Shown: piece after piece, positions 48,252 through 58,278 of the stretch
How positions within the stretch are numbered: position 1 is the first letter of the stretch
Layout: each line of letters starts with the position of its first letter
Position numbers and translations under genes: made by a program
Notes under the pieces: generated by a model
Seen by the model: only the letters and a program-made list of their open reading frames with translations
The model's database searches: none
What the model was told of the DNA's origin: nothing
DNA from: Lachancea dasiensis
Taxonomy: Eukaryota; Ascomycota; Saccharomycetes; Saccharomycetales; Saccharomycetaceae
Direction of reading: 5' to 3'
NCBI GenBank assembly: GCA_900074725.1
Contig: LT598458.1
Coordinates: 1,116,001 to 1,180,000, forward strand
Length of the DNA stretch: 64,000 nucleotides

Positions 48252-50721
48252 GACTTGGTTGGAAACTTAATCTTCCAAAGGCACTACTTCAGGCGCAGTG
48301 GAGCGCTCATCATCTTGAGTGAGCACCACAAAGAGTTTCACTTTAAATTAAATTATGCTTCAAAGTCAGGGTTTACTTACTTTTGTTACTATTGACCCTC
48401 CCCCTCACTTCTTTTTACACCATTCTCGTCACTTATCCTAATCCACAGGCCGTGCGTTTTTTGTTTTCCGTCACTCTAGCTTAATTTTGAGAAACGCTTA
48501 ATTGGCTTACGGGTTTCATGACGTATCATAATCATTATTCCTGACTTTCTGCACCATCTCAGTCAGTAAAGAGCATAGGCACGCGCTAGGTTAATGGGCT
48601 ACTTATCAAAATTATTGTCAAATCGGTATGTTATCGATTTTCTTACCTAGCTCGAGACACATTCTTTGTGATAGTCTCAAGGCTCTTGGCGAAATTCCGT
48701 TCCATTCTAACTCATTATATGAAGATTATAGCTACTGAATTCTTTGAATTTTTGAATCTGGTTAACTTCTACTTGCACTGATAACTCCCGAAAGGGCGGC
48801 TTTGTCTACCATTACCTCCATTATTCCATTGACGTTTCACTATACACTCACTCTCTGCATCTAACCACAACATAAAATAAAAGAGTACTATTCCACAATG
48901 AGTTGATCACCGTACCATGATAATTTATTCGAATGGGTAAGTGTCAGTTATTTGTCAACCTTGTCATTCAAAGCATTGATAGAGAATATAATTTACAATC
49001 TGAGTTCCTGATGGTATGTCTGTAGCTTGTGAGATGCCCACTAATGATATCCTTGTGATTGCTTGGATTATATATTTTGATTCATTCATGTGGCACAGAG
49101 TCTGTATTTATACAAACTTTTGTGAGGAGAAGGAATGACCTTAGAGCATTTATGGTTAGTTGGTTCAATGATTATATCCGTCAAATGATGTAAATGTTGA
49201 TGTAAAGGTTTATAATTTCCTGAACCGCTCTTACTTAGCTCTTCCATCCCTCGATTATTAACCTCGTCCATTTTGATTTTATTGCGTCGTTATTATCAAT
49301 TCGTGCTGTTGTTGTGCTACAGACTAACATTTGCTATTGTGACTTGACACTGTTCAAGCAGTCCTATTTTGCGATTCCTCCCGTCTAGTATTTTTGAGAC
49401 ACTTTGGCTTGAACGTTATTGGTAGACTACAATTCCGCGGGATTGCTGACGGTCGTCCCGCGTCCCTCGCCAGTGGAAAGCACTTTCTGAGAATCCTGAC
49501 CCAAAACATTGTGTACTGACAATCTTTAAATGTGTCAGCTTCTATTGCTTGTGCAGTATTGAAAGTGCGAATTTTTGACATTTGCCCCATTATTCTTAGA
49601 TAACGACACACCGTTATGTTTAACCAAAGAGACTTAACTGAAGCTTGACGTCTCATCTGCCCTGACAATTTCAAGAGGACATTTATTCATGACGTTAATT
49701 GTTCTTTTCTTAAAAGATCGAAAAGAGATTCTTGTAAGCCAACACACTGTCATCAAAATCAGGCCCAAGGTTTTTCGTTATTGATGGTGTCGAAAAAATA
49801 GCCCCACCAATCTTGCATTGAGTGTTCTTTGTTATTTGCAGCACGAGTGTAAGTGTGAACGAGGTCCGCGTTTTCGCCAACGCTTTCCAAAATAGTAGAA
49901 CTTTGCAAAATTAAGTCTGTCCTTGTTATCTACCCGGTGGTAGCCAAATCCTGGTGGCAGAAAAAAGCGTTTATCACCACGTCCGTTTACTTCTCGTCCC
50001 CTTCGGTAATTCTCACCTTAAAACTCAAACACTCTTACCGACAGCATCATTTCTGTCGCAGAGAATACCCACATTTCGTACTCAGACGACGTTGTCTTTT
50101 GCAACAGGATCAGTGTCATCTGGGCCTAGACTCACCAGCTAGAGTCAAATATTGATTCACAAATTTAGAGTTAAAAATTTCAAAAACAGCGTTTTTAAAT
50201 TCCTACTTGCAGCTTTTACTTTGCAGGATATATGTCTGATTTTTCAGCACAATTTATCTTCTTGTTCAGTCATGGAGTAATTATTTACAAGTATACTTCT
50301 CCAGGTACTCTACTTCTGTTCAAAATGATTTGTTCTTGCAGATACCATGACGTCCACAAATCGGTTCGCTCTCCTCAGTCTACAACTCAAAACTGTCTTG
50401 GAAATATTTCTTGGCGTCAGTATTTCCAAGACAGGTCCGTGACCCTCGTTTCTTAATCAGTCTTCAACTTTCCTCGGAAATTTTATAATTTTTCCGAGGG
50501 ATCGTCCTGGCAAAGTAGACAAGTTCCGAGCAGGAGGTGTGGTTTCAGTAACCAATCTCATGCGCCTGTAGCTTAGTCTCGAAGCAACCCAAGTCGGGTT
50601 ATTCTATTTTCTTTTGTTGGTGGTGAATAGAAACACTCATCAAAATTATTTATATAAACCACTTCATGCTGCCACGACCAAAAATCATGCCAAAGGAAAA
50701 AGCGCTCTAAACTGTTGTGAC
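48252..50721. other. tRNA-Ser to PQ-loop intergenic region
   Basis: A 2.5-kb AT-rich stretch, the longest gene-free spacer apart from 55.4-58.3 kb. All frames are short (up to about 106 codons), overlap on both strands and have no recognisable similarity. I searched by eye for LTR ends flanking the tRNA gene and for a point centromere and found neither. A TATATAAA-like box at about 50650 probably serves the PQ-loop gene. It may be a decayed locus or an origin-containing region. Confidence 0.4.
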
Positions 50722-51459
50722 ATGATTTCTGAAAAAGCTGCAACGGCCTTGGCAACGGTAGGGACGATTTGTTGGTGCATTCAGTTGATTCCACAAATAA
50801 TTTCCAACTACAAAAGGAAGAATTGCGAGGGGATGCCGCCAATAATGATGTTCTTATGGGTCATATCAGGCATCCCATTTGCTGTGTACTTTATGGTAAC
50901 AAGAGCCAATATTATTCTGCAGGTTCAAGCCCATCTATTTATGTTCTTTTCAGCAATCAGCTACATACAATGCCTCTTTTATCCACCCGTGAAATTCCCT
51001 CGCGCCAAGATAATATGCATTCTAGTAGTTCTGATTGTGATTGATGTTGGTGTAGAAGCTGGGTTCACCTTGTGGCTGAGGCCACTTTACTCCAAAGGGA
51101 TCCACTGGCCTGCGTTGGTTTTTGGGATCATGGCGTCAGTACTGCTAGGCCTGGGGCTTTTGCCTCCTTACTTCGAGCTCGCAAAACGTCAGGGTCGTGT
51201 GGTTGGCATAAATTTCTGGTTTCTAATTATCGATTCGCTCGGCGCCTGGTTATCGATAGCAAGCGTCATTCTCGGCAATATGGACACCATGGGCATAATA
51301 CTCTATGCAGTCATTGCAGGTTTGGAGGCTGGAATTTTTGCATCGCATCTAATATGGTACTCTAGATTCAGGTGGCTAAGAAGTGCTGGGCAAGATGAAG
51401 ATGAACTGCAATATAGGGACGACAAAAATGACAGCGAGAATTTTACTGTCACAAGCTGA
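50722..51459 (+). CDS. PQ-loop repeat membrane protein
   Basis: The 245-residue protein (ATG 50722; the upstream frame starts at TTG 50614 and is not coding) has seven hydrophobic segments and two PQ-loop-like units, the pattern of the cystinosin/Ypq/SWEET-related superfamily. Unit 1 has WCIQLIPQIISNYKRKNCEG, a canonical PQ loop at about 20-38. Unit 2 has GLGLLPPYFELAKRQGRVVG (about 153-172), where the PQ dipeptide is PP, followed by INFWFLIIDSLGAWLSI. Filamentous-fungal uncharacterised PQ-loop proteins share this second unit. It is not closely like Ypq1-3 or Ers1. The charged C-terminus (about 225-245) is cytosolic by inference. A vacuolar amino-acid transport role is only a family-level guess. 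Confidence 0.75.
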   Translation: MISEKAATALATVGTICWCIQLIPQIISNYKRKNCEGMPPIMMFLWVISGIPFAVYFMVTRANIILQVQAHLFMFFSAISYIQCLFYPPVKFPRAKIICILVVLIVIDVGVEAGFTLWLRPLYSKGIHWPALVFGIMASVLLGLGLLPPYFELAKRQGRVVGINFWFLIIDSLGAWLSIASVILGNMDTMGIILYAVIAGLEAGIFASHLIWYSRFRWLRSAGQDEDELQYRDDKNDSENFTVTS

Positions 51460-52106
51460 GTCTTCTTGGCTCTCACCGAACAAAAATGGATAGAGTCATG
51501 TGTAGCATCGCATACAGCTTGCCAACTCAAGGGCCCGGCCAATGTGCGTGCCATAAAAAATAGGATATTTAAAAGACGTTTCTCATGTGGTTTGTAAAAA
51601 TATCTGGACAGAATAAACGGCAGAAATTGTAATAGCCTACGTAGCGGTGTAGAATAGGATCACTCGAAGATGAAGGTATATCATACTATAGCAGATTGCA
51701 AGTACAGTTGCGCCTCTTGTGCTAATCAACATCGCGTTGCATTTTCACGTCGTCGACCATACACCCACCGGAAAGGTTCCATCGACTTTTTCCCTACTAG
51801 TGTCGTCGGAATTATACATAATATAAAGCACGTGATTTATCGAATATGTAGGAAATTGCTCGGAATATCTGGCAGATATGAGAATCAATATTCCGATCGG
51901 AAATTCTATCATGCTATACAGCCTTATCAAGAGACTTTCAACGGAAGTGCCAAGGACTACTATGTGCGGGTCGCCAATGCGTTCCTAGCCGTGGATGAAC
52001 TTCTTTCACACACAAATATTATATAAAGACGAGCTTTCGAGGTAAGATATCCCCTCCCGTTTGCTCATTGGAAAACAACTTTTCAACCTCCAACCGTCTA
52101 TCAAAA
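51460..52106. promoter_or_regulatory. Promoter of the YHR112C-like gene with CACGTG and TATA
   Basis: GCACGTGA (51828-51835) is a Cbf1-type site about 275 bp upstream of the start, and TATATAAA (52020-52027) lies about 80 bp upstream. A 118-codon frame at 51670-52026 spans both sites and is judged spurious because it occupies the promoter, has no similarity and ends at the TATA box. Confidence 0.6.
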
Positions 52107-53243
52107 ATGTCATTTGCTACCCAAAGTATCCATGGAGACGATGAGTGCAACCGAGTTCCTGATGTTGCTCCTCCTATAAATGTTTCTACAACCTATCGCT
52201 TCGATAATGACAATCTGGTTACGGCGGCAGAACTAGACCCTTCTATCGGGGTGGACGAGCAACTGGTTTACGCCAGGGAAAGTCATCCAAATGCTGTGCG
52301 TCTTGAACATGTCATTTCCAAGCTGTTAGGGGCTCCTTCTGTTGTTTATTCATCAGGTCTATCGGCCTATTTTGCAGCCCTTATCCGCTTCAAGCCCAAA
52401 AAGCTGTTCCAAGCTGCTTGTTATCATTCCTGCGTTGAGGCTGCTGAGATCCTGTCCCGCATTGGTGGCCTTAAGGTTTACACTTTGGACGATATCGATG
52501 CCGAGTGTGGTCCGGGCGATTTGATCCACATTGAAAGCCCTCTTAATCCGTACGGTGAGTGTGTGGACGTTTCTCATTACGCTGAGAGAGCGCACAAAGT
52601 AGGAGCAAAGTTGTTGTTGGACGCGACTCTTGCTCCACCGCCGCTCAGCAATCCGTGGGACCTTGGAGCCGATATTGTAATGCATTCTGGAACGAAGTAC
52701 TTCGGGGGACATTCGGATCTTTTGTGCGGAATCATTGCCGTCAAGGATGTCGAAACTGCTAGATTGATGAGAAACGAGAGACTAGTTCTTGGAACTATTC
52801 CTGCAAGTCTTGAAAGCTTCTTAATGTTAAGGTCTCTGAGAACAATGGAATTGAGGGTCAGAAGACAGGCTGAGAATTGTACCGCCCTTGTTAAGTATTT
52901 GAATGACCACAAAGCGGAATTCGGTTCTGTATTGAAGCACATTCACCATGGTAGTCTACAACAAGAAGAATTCGTCAAAAAGCAAATGACAGGCGGTTTT
53001 GGCCCTTTGTTCAGTATAATATTGAACTCTCCCGATCAGTGTGTTAAATTGGTGAAAAACGTCAAACTTTTCCAGCATGCAACTTCCCTTGGTGGTGTGG
53101 AATCCTTAATTGAATGGCGGGCTATGAGCGATAGTCATATTGATAAAAAATTAGTTCGACTTTCTGTTGGGGTTGAACACATCGATGATTTAATCGATGA
53201 TTTAGTCAGTGTGCTGAAAAGATTAGAGAGTGGCGATTTGTAA
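52107..53243 (+). CDS. YHR112C: Cys/Met-metabolism PLP enzyme (YHR112C-like)
   Basis: The 378-residue protein (ATG 52107; the in-frame TTG at 52068 is ignored) is a fold-type I PLP enzyme of the trans-sulfuration family and has the length of YHR112C (378 aa). Features are SIHGDDECNRVPDVAPPINV near the N-terminus, VVYSSGLSAYFAAL (about 85), HIESPLNPYG (about 150), DATLAPPPLSNP, and the PLP-lysine motif HSGTKYFGGHSDL with Lys about 197. The C-terminal HATSLGGVESLIEWRAMSD contains the substrate-binding SLGG typical of cystathionine lyases and synthases. The precise reaction (lyase or gamma-synthase) is not determined, and in S. cerevisiae it is uncharacterised. CACGTG upstream fits sulfur regulation. 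YHR112C is not in this position in S. cerevisiae. Confidence 0.85.
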   Translation: MSFATQSIHGDDECNRVPDVAPPINVSTTYRFDNDNLVTAAELDPSIGVDEQLVYARESHPNAVRLEHVISKLLGAPSVVYSSGLSAYFAALIRFKPKKLFQAACYHSCVEAAEILSRIGGLKVYTLDDIDAECGPGDLIHIESPLNPYGECVDVSHYAERAHKVGAKLLLDATLAPPPLSNPWDLGADIVMHSGTKYFGGHSDLLCGIIAVKDVETARLMRNERLVLGTIPASLESFLMLRSLRTMELRVRRQAENCTALVKYLNDHKAEFGSVLKHIHHGSLQQEEFVKKQMTGGFGPLFSIILNSPDQCVKLVKNVKLFQHATSLGGVESLIEWRAMSDSHIDKKLVRLSVGVEHIDDLIDDLVSVLKRLESGDL

Positions 53244-53530
53244 GTCCTCTGGGCGTTTTTAATTCATTGTGTTAAGGTACTGTATATACTACATATTTTA
53301 AGAAGCGGGAGATATTTAAGGTTGTTTAACTGTCGCCACTGGTAGCTCCCCATCAACTACATACGATATAAAACTCCTCGGCTACATTTCCCCTCATGGC
53401 AGAAAAATGGCATTTCAGTCTTTGCCCGAACCGCTCCGTTGTCCAACATCATAAACAAGCATCAATATTTACATGTAACCTCAATTATATTAATGGTATA
53501 TTAGGTGGGCCATAGCTGTCTTGGTGGCAT

Positions 53531-55352
53531 TTAGTAAGCAACCACATCTAGATTATAATCAGGGTGATTTTGCTTGTCCTCATTTTTGCCATACCATGAC
53601 CTCTTAAGCTTTTCCAGCAGAGCACACGCCGACCCAGAATAAATCTCGGCGAGAAGCCGGAAGAACTTTTCTGCCTTGAGGCGATCAGCAGCTCGAGTAC
53701 TATTCAATCCAGCAATATACATGGGCCATTGAAGAGAAAACAAGCACGTATACTTGGGTGGGTCGCCTGATCCGCTGATAAGGTCGGCAAAAACAAGCAA
53801 ATCTGACACCAGTTGTTGGACTACCTCGGAGTCTTTACTAGTCTCTAATACACTTGTCAATATCAATATCATAGCGGCAAATATGTAGGCCTGCTGACAG
53901 ACTTCTGGCCAGTCGAAGGACGCCTCGCCTGCTTTGAAGAAAATCACACCCTGCATATCCCTTGTAGGGAGCTCTTGGGCATGTCTGGCAACGTAGTGGC
54001 ATGGAAAGATATTTGATTCTGACCAGTTCACCAGGGCAGGACCAGAACTTGCTTCTTTTTTCAATGCGGCTAGTAAATCAATTACTAGCTCCAGATTTTG
54101 CTTCGAATCACGTTTGTCTTGTAAGACCTTAATGACATCTTTGAGACAAGCCATGAGATCAACGGTGAATCCATGAAAGAGAATGAAATCATTTGAGTGA
54201 ATGAAATTGGCTTGGTAAAGTATTCTTTTCTGCTTGTCTGTCAGGGACAGAAGAAGGTTAAATTCTTCGTCTGTTGCCAGCGTGCCGCCCAATGGAGAAG
54301 TTAAACCAGCCAAAATCTCGATGGAGGAAAACCACAACTTACACACAATCAATGCAGGAGAGTCATTTTCAAAGTCAAACTTCGAAATGTTTACCAGTAA
54401 TCCCTTTGCTCCTTTCAGATGAAATCTCCAATTCTGCGTAGGACCCATTGCGCCATCACAAGTCATTGTTAAAACAGTGAGAAGGATGTGTTCTGTTTGT
54501 GAAGCCAAGTTATTTGCCATTGCCGACGTGAGAAACTGGAGGCAGCTCTGCAGATAAAATTTATAATTTTGTTGATCTTCTAAAAGAGCGGTTTTACGGT
54601 GCGACAGCCTAGCTCCACAAGCGAGTATAGCACATAAAAGATATGGAGTTTCTCGAGCATATATCATCAGTAAATCCCTGAGTGGATTACCTTTCTTACC
54701 ATCAATTGTGACTTGAAAGGGCAACAAAATATCTGCGAAATGATGATAGAACTGATGCAAATAAATTGTGTCGTGTCCCTGAACATTGAGATGGCTTATA
54801 GGAACATCTTGGATCAGAGGCACAGATGGAATCCCAGATATGTTTTCGATAGTATCACCCTCTAAATATTTATCCAAATCGTCAGTCAAGTTAGGCACTT
54901 CGACCATTTCCTCCAGCCTGAGGTTGACGATTTCACTTAAATCTTCTGCTACCGAAAATAGAGATAGAGAGTCCAGTCGGCCGGAGTCATTTGCAGTATC
55001 TGCTGAGTCTAATGGCACGTTTGTGTGGTCCATCGTCGCGAAGTCTGAGGTATTTTCGTTGTTTGATAGGAAAGAGCGACTACCCTGAGTCGACGGTTCT
55101 CCGCTATCTGCTGACCTTCTGCCATTATTTCCTTCCATGCGAGAGTTGCGGTCTGCCAAATACCCACACTCCTTATTCAATCGTTCGCATTGCCAGCATC
55201 GCGGTCGGCGTTCGTCGCACTAAATGGTGGTGTTAGTTCTTGCAATTATGTCTCTTTCAATTCAGTGAGCATACTTTTACCTTCCTTTGTTTGCATTGCT
55301 TACATCCATTATGACTATAAGCCGATCTTTTGCTCCTTTGACCTTTGGCCAT
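53531..55352 (-). CDS. Lys14-like Zn2Cys6 transcription factor, two exons
   Basis: A spliced gene: exon 1 55352-55275 (26 codons), intron 55274-55220 (55 nt), exon 2 55219-53531, giving 588 aa. Exon 1 MAKGQRSKRSAYSHNG plus CKQCKQRKVK joins in phase 0 to CDERRPRCWQCERLNKEC. This gives a perfect fungal zinc cluster C-x2-C-x6-C-x6-C-x2-C-x6-C with the CWQCxRLN of S. cerevisiae Lys14. The intron starts GTATGC, has branch site AACTAAC (55232-55238) and ends TTTAG. The C-terminal fungal-specific regulatory domain resembles Lys14 (GNPLRDLLMIYARETPYLLC; ending KRSWYGKNEDKQ). Lys14 activates lysine biosynthesis with alpha-aminoadipate semialdehyde as co-inducer. Whether this is the LYS14 orthologue or a paralogue is open. 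Unspliced, the frame would lack the first zinc-cluster half. Confidence 0.85.
55220..55274 (-). other. Spliceosomal intron in the LYS14-like gene
   Basis: A 55-nt intron with donor GTATGC, branch AACTAAC about 10 nt from the acceptor TTTAG, and phase 0. An in-frame TAG forms the acceptor itself, so reading through would terminate the protein. The branch-to-acceptor distance is short, as known for some non-Saccharomyces yeasts. Confidence 0.85.
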
Positions 55353-57600
55353 CAGGCATGTTGGCTTTGGACAATATAAACTATAATTCCGATAACAATT
55401 TCATATAATTTAATCTATAGAAATGCAAATTAAGGTGAGATTTATGGATTTCTTCCAAGGGCACAGCCCTCTCACTGTTTAAGACACACTATTCAATCAT
55501 TAAGGCGGGGTGGGACGTTCGTCAATTGGTAATTGAGTTGATGTTCAAAAAAACTAACTTTGAAAACAACTAAAGGGGTTGTTACTTGACCCCTGGCGCG
55601 CGCTTCTCAATGGGATGATACATCGACATTGAAACTACTCTCGGTGTATTTCTTAGGTATTTGAGCTTCCTGGATTGTGATTTTGGTCAGGGCCCCATAC
55701 CAAGGGGTCCTTCTGCTCCTTGGTGCCACACTCTCGATATCAGTAGAATGCCCGAGTATTCGTGTCAGGGTAAAAAACACTCAATAAGCCGGTGTTGGCG
55801 GACCAAGTATATTAGTTGCTGTCTCTAGCTGGCTTGGACTCACAAAGAGAAGCTTGCACTTGTTTCTTTTTGAGGAGATGGGCCCCTTGCTTGACGACCT
55901 GGCTTCTGGAGGAAAGCTTTGGGGCTTTGATCCCTGATAGACTACAGTTGGAGTCAAGTCAAAGCTAGGACGCTTTATAACTTAGAACTACCAGCTGGTA
56001 GTAATCTAGTATCACTCTGGTAGCGTCGAGTCACATAACAGTGAACTTCAAATAGTGTCAGAATAGTACGAAGTGATATTCGTGGCGCCAGTACAATGAA
56101 AATGTGCGCTAGGTCAGCAATCAACCTTCGGAATCCATAGAAACATGCAACCACATAAATGACGCGCCAGTCGTGTTAATTATCTGGCTATAAATGTACA
56201 CTGCTTGATTGCCGTCCCAATACCTGATGTTCGTCTCCTTGATGAAGTAAATTCACAGTCCCAGAGGTCACTATATTTTCTAGGGTCCTCATCACGCCTT
56301 CAGGAGATCCTACATAATACCAATATCTATCAAATGTTTGAACCAACTGTTCAGCAAGTGAACTACTTGTCTCATTCATGAGATCGTCCTCCTGTCCAGC
56401 CAGTGAAATGGTGATCATGCTCCCCAATCGATGTTGCCGCGAGGCACAGCTTTATTATTATTGAGGCGGATCTGATTCATCAGTAGAAAGCTTACTAAAT
56501 TTGTCTTGTAAGTCGGACATAGTCATTGTAAGATGAGTAACTTGGATCTAGGGAGTTCTATTGTCCATGGTTTACGGCTTCAATGCCGTACACTGCTGAT
56601 AACTTACCAATAGCCAATCCCATTGGACAACAATTGTTCTCTTCGGTTTGTCTTAGCTGTTAAGTCGACTTGTATGGCCACTGTTGTGTACTATCATTCT
56701 GTACCACTGTGTCACATATTTACTGACGCTGATTATGCGATTAGGCGCACACAGTTTACTCACATTATTCCCAACATTGTTATCCCAACGATTAGAAGTG
56801 CAGAACGAGTTGTTCCGGTATACTAAAGAGCAGGTTCTAAACAGGTCGTAGTTATCAACGAAATGAGTCTCCTCGGATATCTGTTTATTTATGTTTGTGG
56901 TGCTTAACGTAAATTTTGGCTTATTTTGACATAGCACCTTGAGCTAGACCCACAAAAATACAAACAAAAGAGTCTGGACTTTCTACATCGTTGCAAGTGT
57001 CCAATTTGCTTTTCGAGTCAGATCCTCATCCAGTCTATATGTTCAACTAGGTGATATTTAGTTAGAGACACTTCTATAATTCGTACATCGCAAAATGGGC
57101 CGCCGCGCGATGCCTGGCATTACGGCTCCTACGACAGCTTTGCGGCTCCCCACCATACTAACACATTAATATCGACGTGTCCTTCACCTCCCTGATTGTG
57201 GTCCTTCTACCCCGTACATTTCATGTCGTGAGATCCCTTTCTGACGTCTCCTGCTACCCATCTTTTCAACCGTCACGTCCATTCATGCATTTACTGCCAA
57301 GTGGCCCGACATACAAGTCCGGGTTTGCATGTGACAACTCCGTCTTGCATTAGGCGTGTGACCCACATTTTTTTCCATTACGTGAGTGGCCAAGGGAACA
57401 ACTAACAGCTTAATACCATCAAGTGGTACTATCCCTTTATCACTCACACCTAGAATGCCCAAATCTCTTGCCACAAGTAAAATAGCAATATTTGATTCAT
57501 GAAGACCACAACAACCGGTTCTTCATGCTGTGCATGGCAAAATTATCAAACAACTAGGCCCTGAAGTGTAACACCACTTCTGCTCTTAGCTGTCTACATT
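55353..57600. other. Distal intergenic region upstream of HXT gene
   Basis: About 2.2 kb with no convincing gene. A 76-codon minus-strand frame (ATG 56418 to 56188) and several shorter ones lack similarity. A TGTTGG...TGGTAGCG pair (55790 and about 56019) recalls an LTR end plus tRNA-iMet primer site of a Ty-like element, but I could not find a matching LTR end and do not call one. Confidence 0.4.
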
Positions 57601-58278
57601 CTGACACTGGGAATGTAGTGCTTGTGGGCACGGAAAAAGCCGGGATACCTGTTGTTGAACTAGGCCGTGTACTTTTGTGGCGTGCCCTTTTGATGTAGGG
57701 CCTGTTTTTTGTGTTTGTGCGCGCTCCCCGGAAAAATTCTCTTCCGGCTCTCAGAAAGTACCGCGCGCAGGTTTTTTTTGTCCCGGATAAATTTTTCCGG
57801 CAGGAGCCTGGAGGTTTCCCCGCCCCCGCAAAGGCTTGCCCAGAAAAGCTTATGGAAAGCATTACGGGAAATACTCTCTGCGCCTATTTCTGTTAACGCG
57901 ACCGAGCGGAAAAATAAAAATGTTCCGTCCCCGCAAGTTTTTCCGGACTGCGGGAAGGACTGAGCCACTGGAAAAATAGATCTGGAGATATCTTAGAAGA
58001 TTGCGCACGGATGCAGATAATTTCCCCAGGCAGCGTCGGAACGGTGCGGGTGGTAAATCTTCCAATCTGACGCCCAGTACCATGAGAAAACACCAAGAAA
58101 TGCCCAGCCTCCACTCGTTGCTTGGCCAAACTGCAAGTCCCCAAAAAATGTATATAAAGATCAGGTATTTGAGCCAGTTTGGACGATTTGGCTCACATTA
58201 ATCTTTCTTTATCTGCTACCAACTCATCGCTTCAGTTCAAGCTTTACTTCTTCCAAAACAAAAAAAAGGAAATAAATT
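57601..58278 (+). promoter_or_regulatory. HXT promoter with Rgt1-type site cluster
   Basis: The Rgt1 consensus CGGANNA occurs at 57631 (CGGAAAA), 57729 (CGGAAAA), 57784 (CGGATAA) and 57907 (CGGAAAA), and as its reverse complement at 57793, 57921 and 57939. These are seven sites within about 315 bp, 330-650 bp upstream of the HXT start. CCCCGCCCC around 57820 could bind Mig1-like factors. TATATAAAG is at 58151-58159. The overlapping GC-rich frames here are artefacts of the motif-rich sequence. Confidence 0.8.

Noticed and set aside
51670-52026. 118-codon plus-strand frame before the YHR112C-like gene
   Set aside because: It contains the CACGTG site and ends beside the TATA box of the next gene; no similarity is recognised.
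55790-56030. Possible Ty-like LTR end (TGTTGG) and tRNA-iMet primer-site-like TGGTAGCG
   Set aside because: The two short strings are about 230 bp apart but no matching LTR terminus, second LTR or coding fossil was seen; 8-mers of this kind occur by chance. A fossil remnant cannot be excluded.
45488-56080. 16-bp sequence ATCACTTCGTACTATT present near 45,490 and, inverted, near 56,075
   Set aside because: A match of this length is expected about once by chance in a window of this size on both strands, and the flanks do not extend it clearly.
57550-58200. Several overlapping GC-rich frames on both strands upstream of the HXT gene
   Set aside because: They are by-products of the motif-rich promoter; none has a recognisable domain or consistent codon use.
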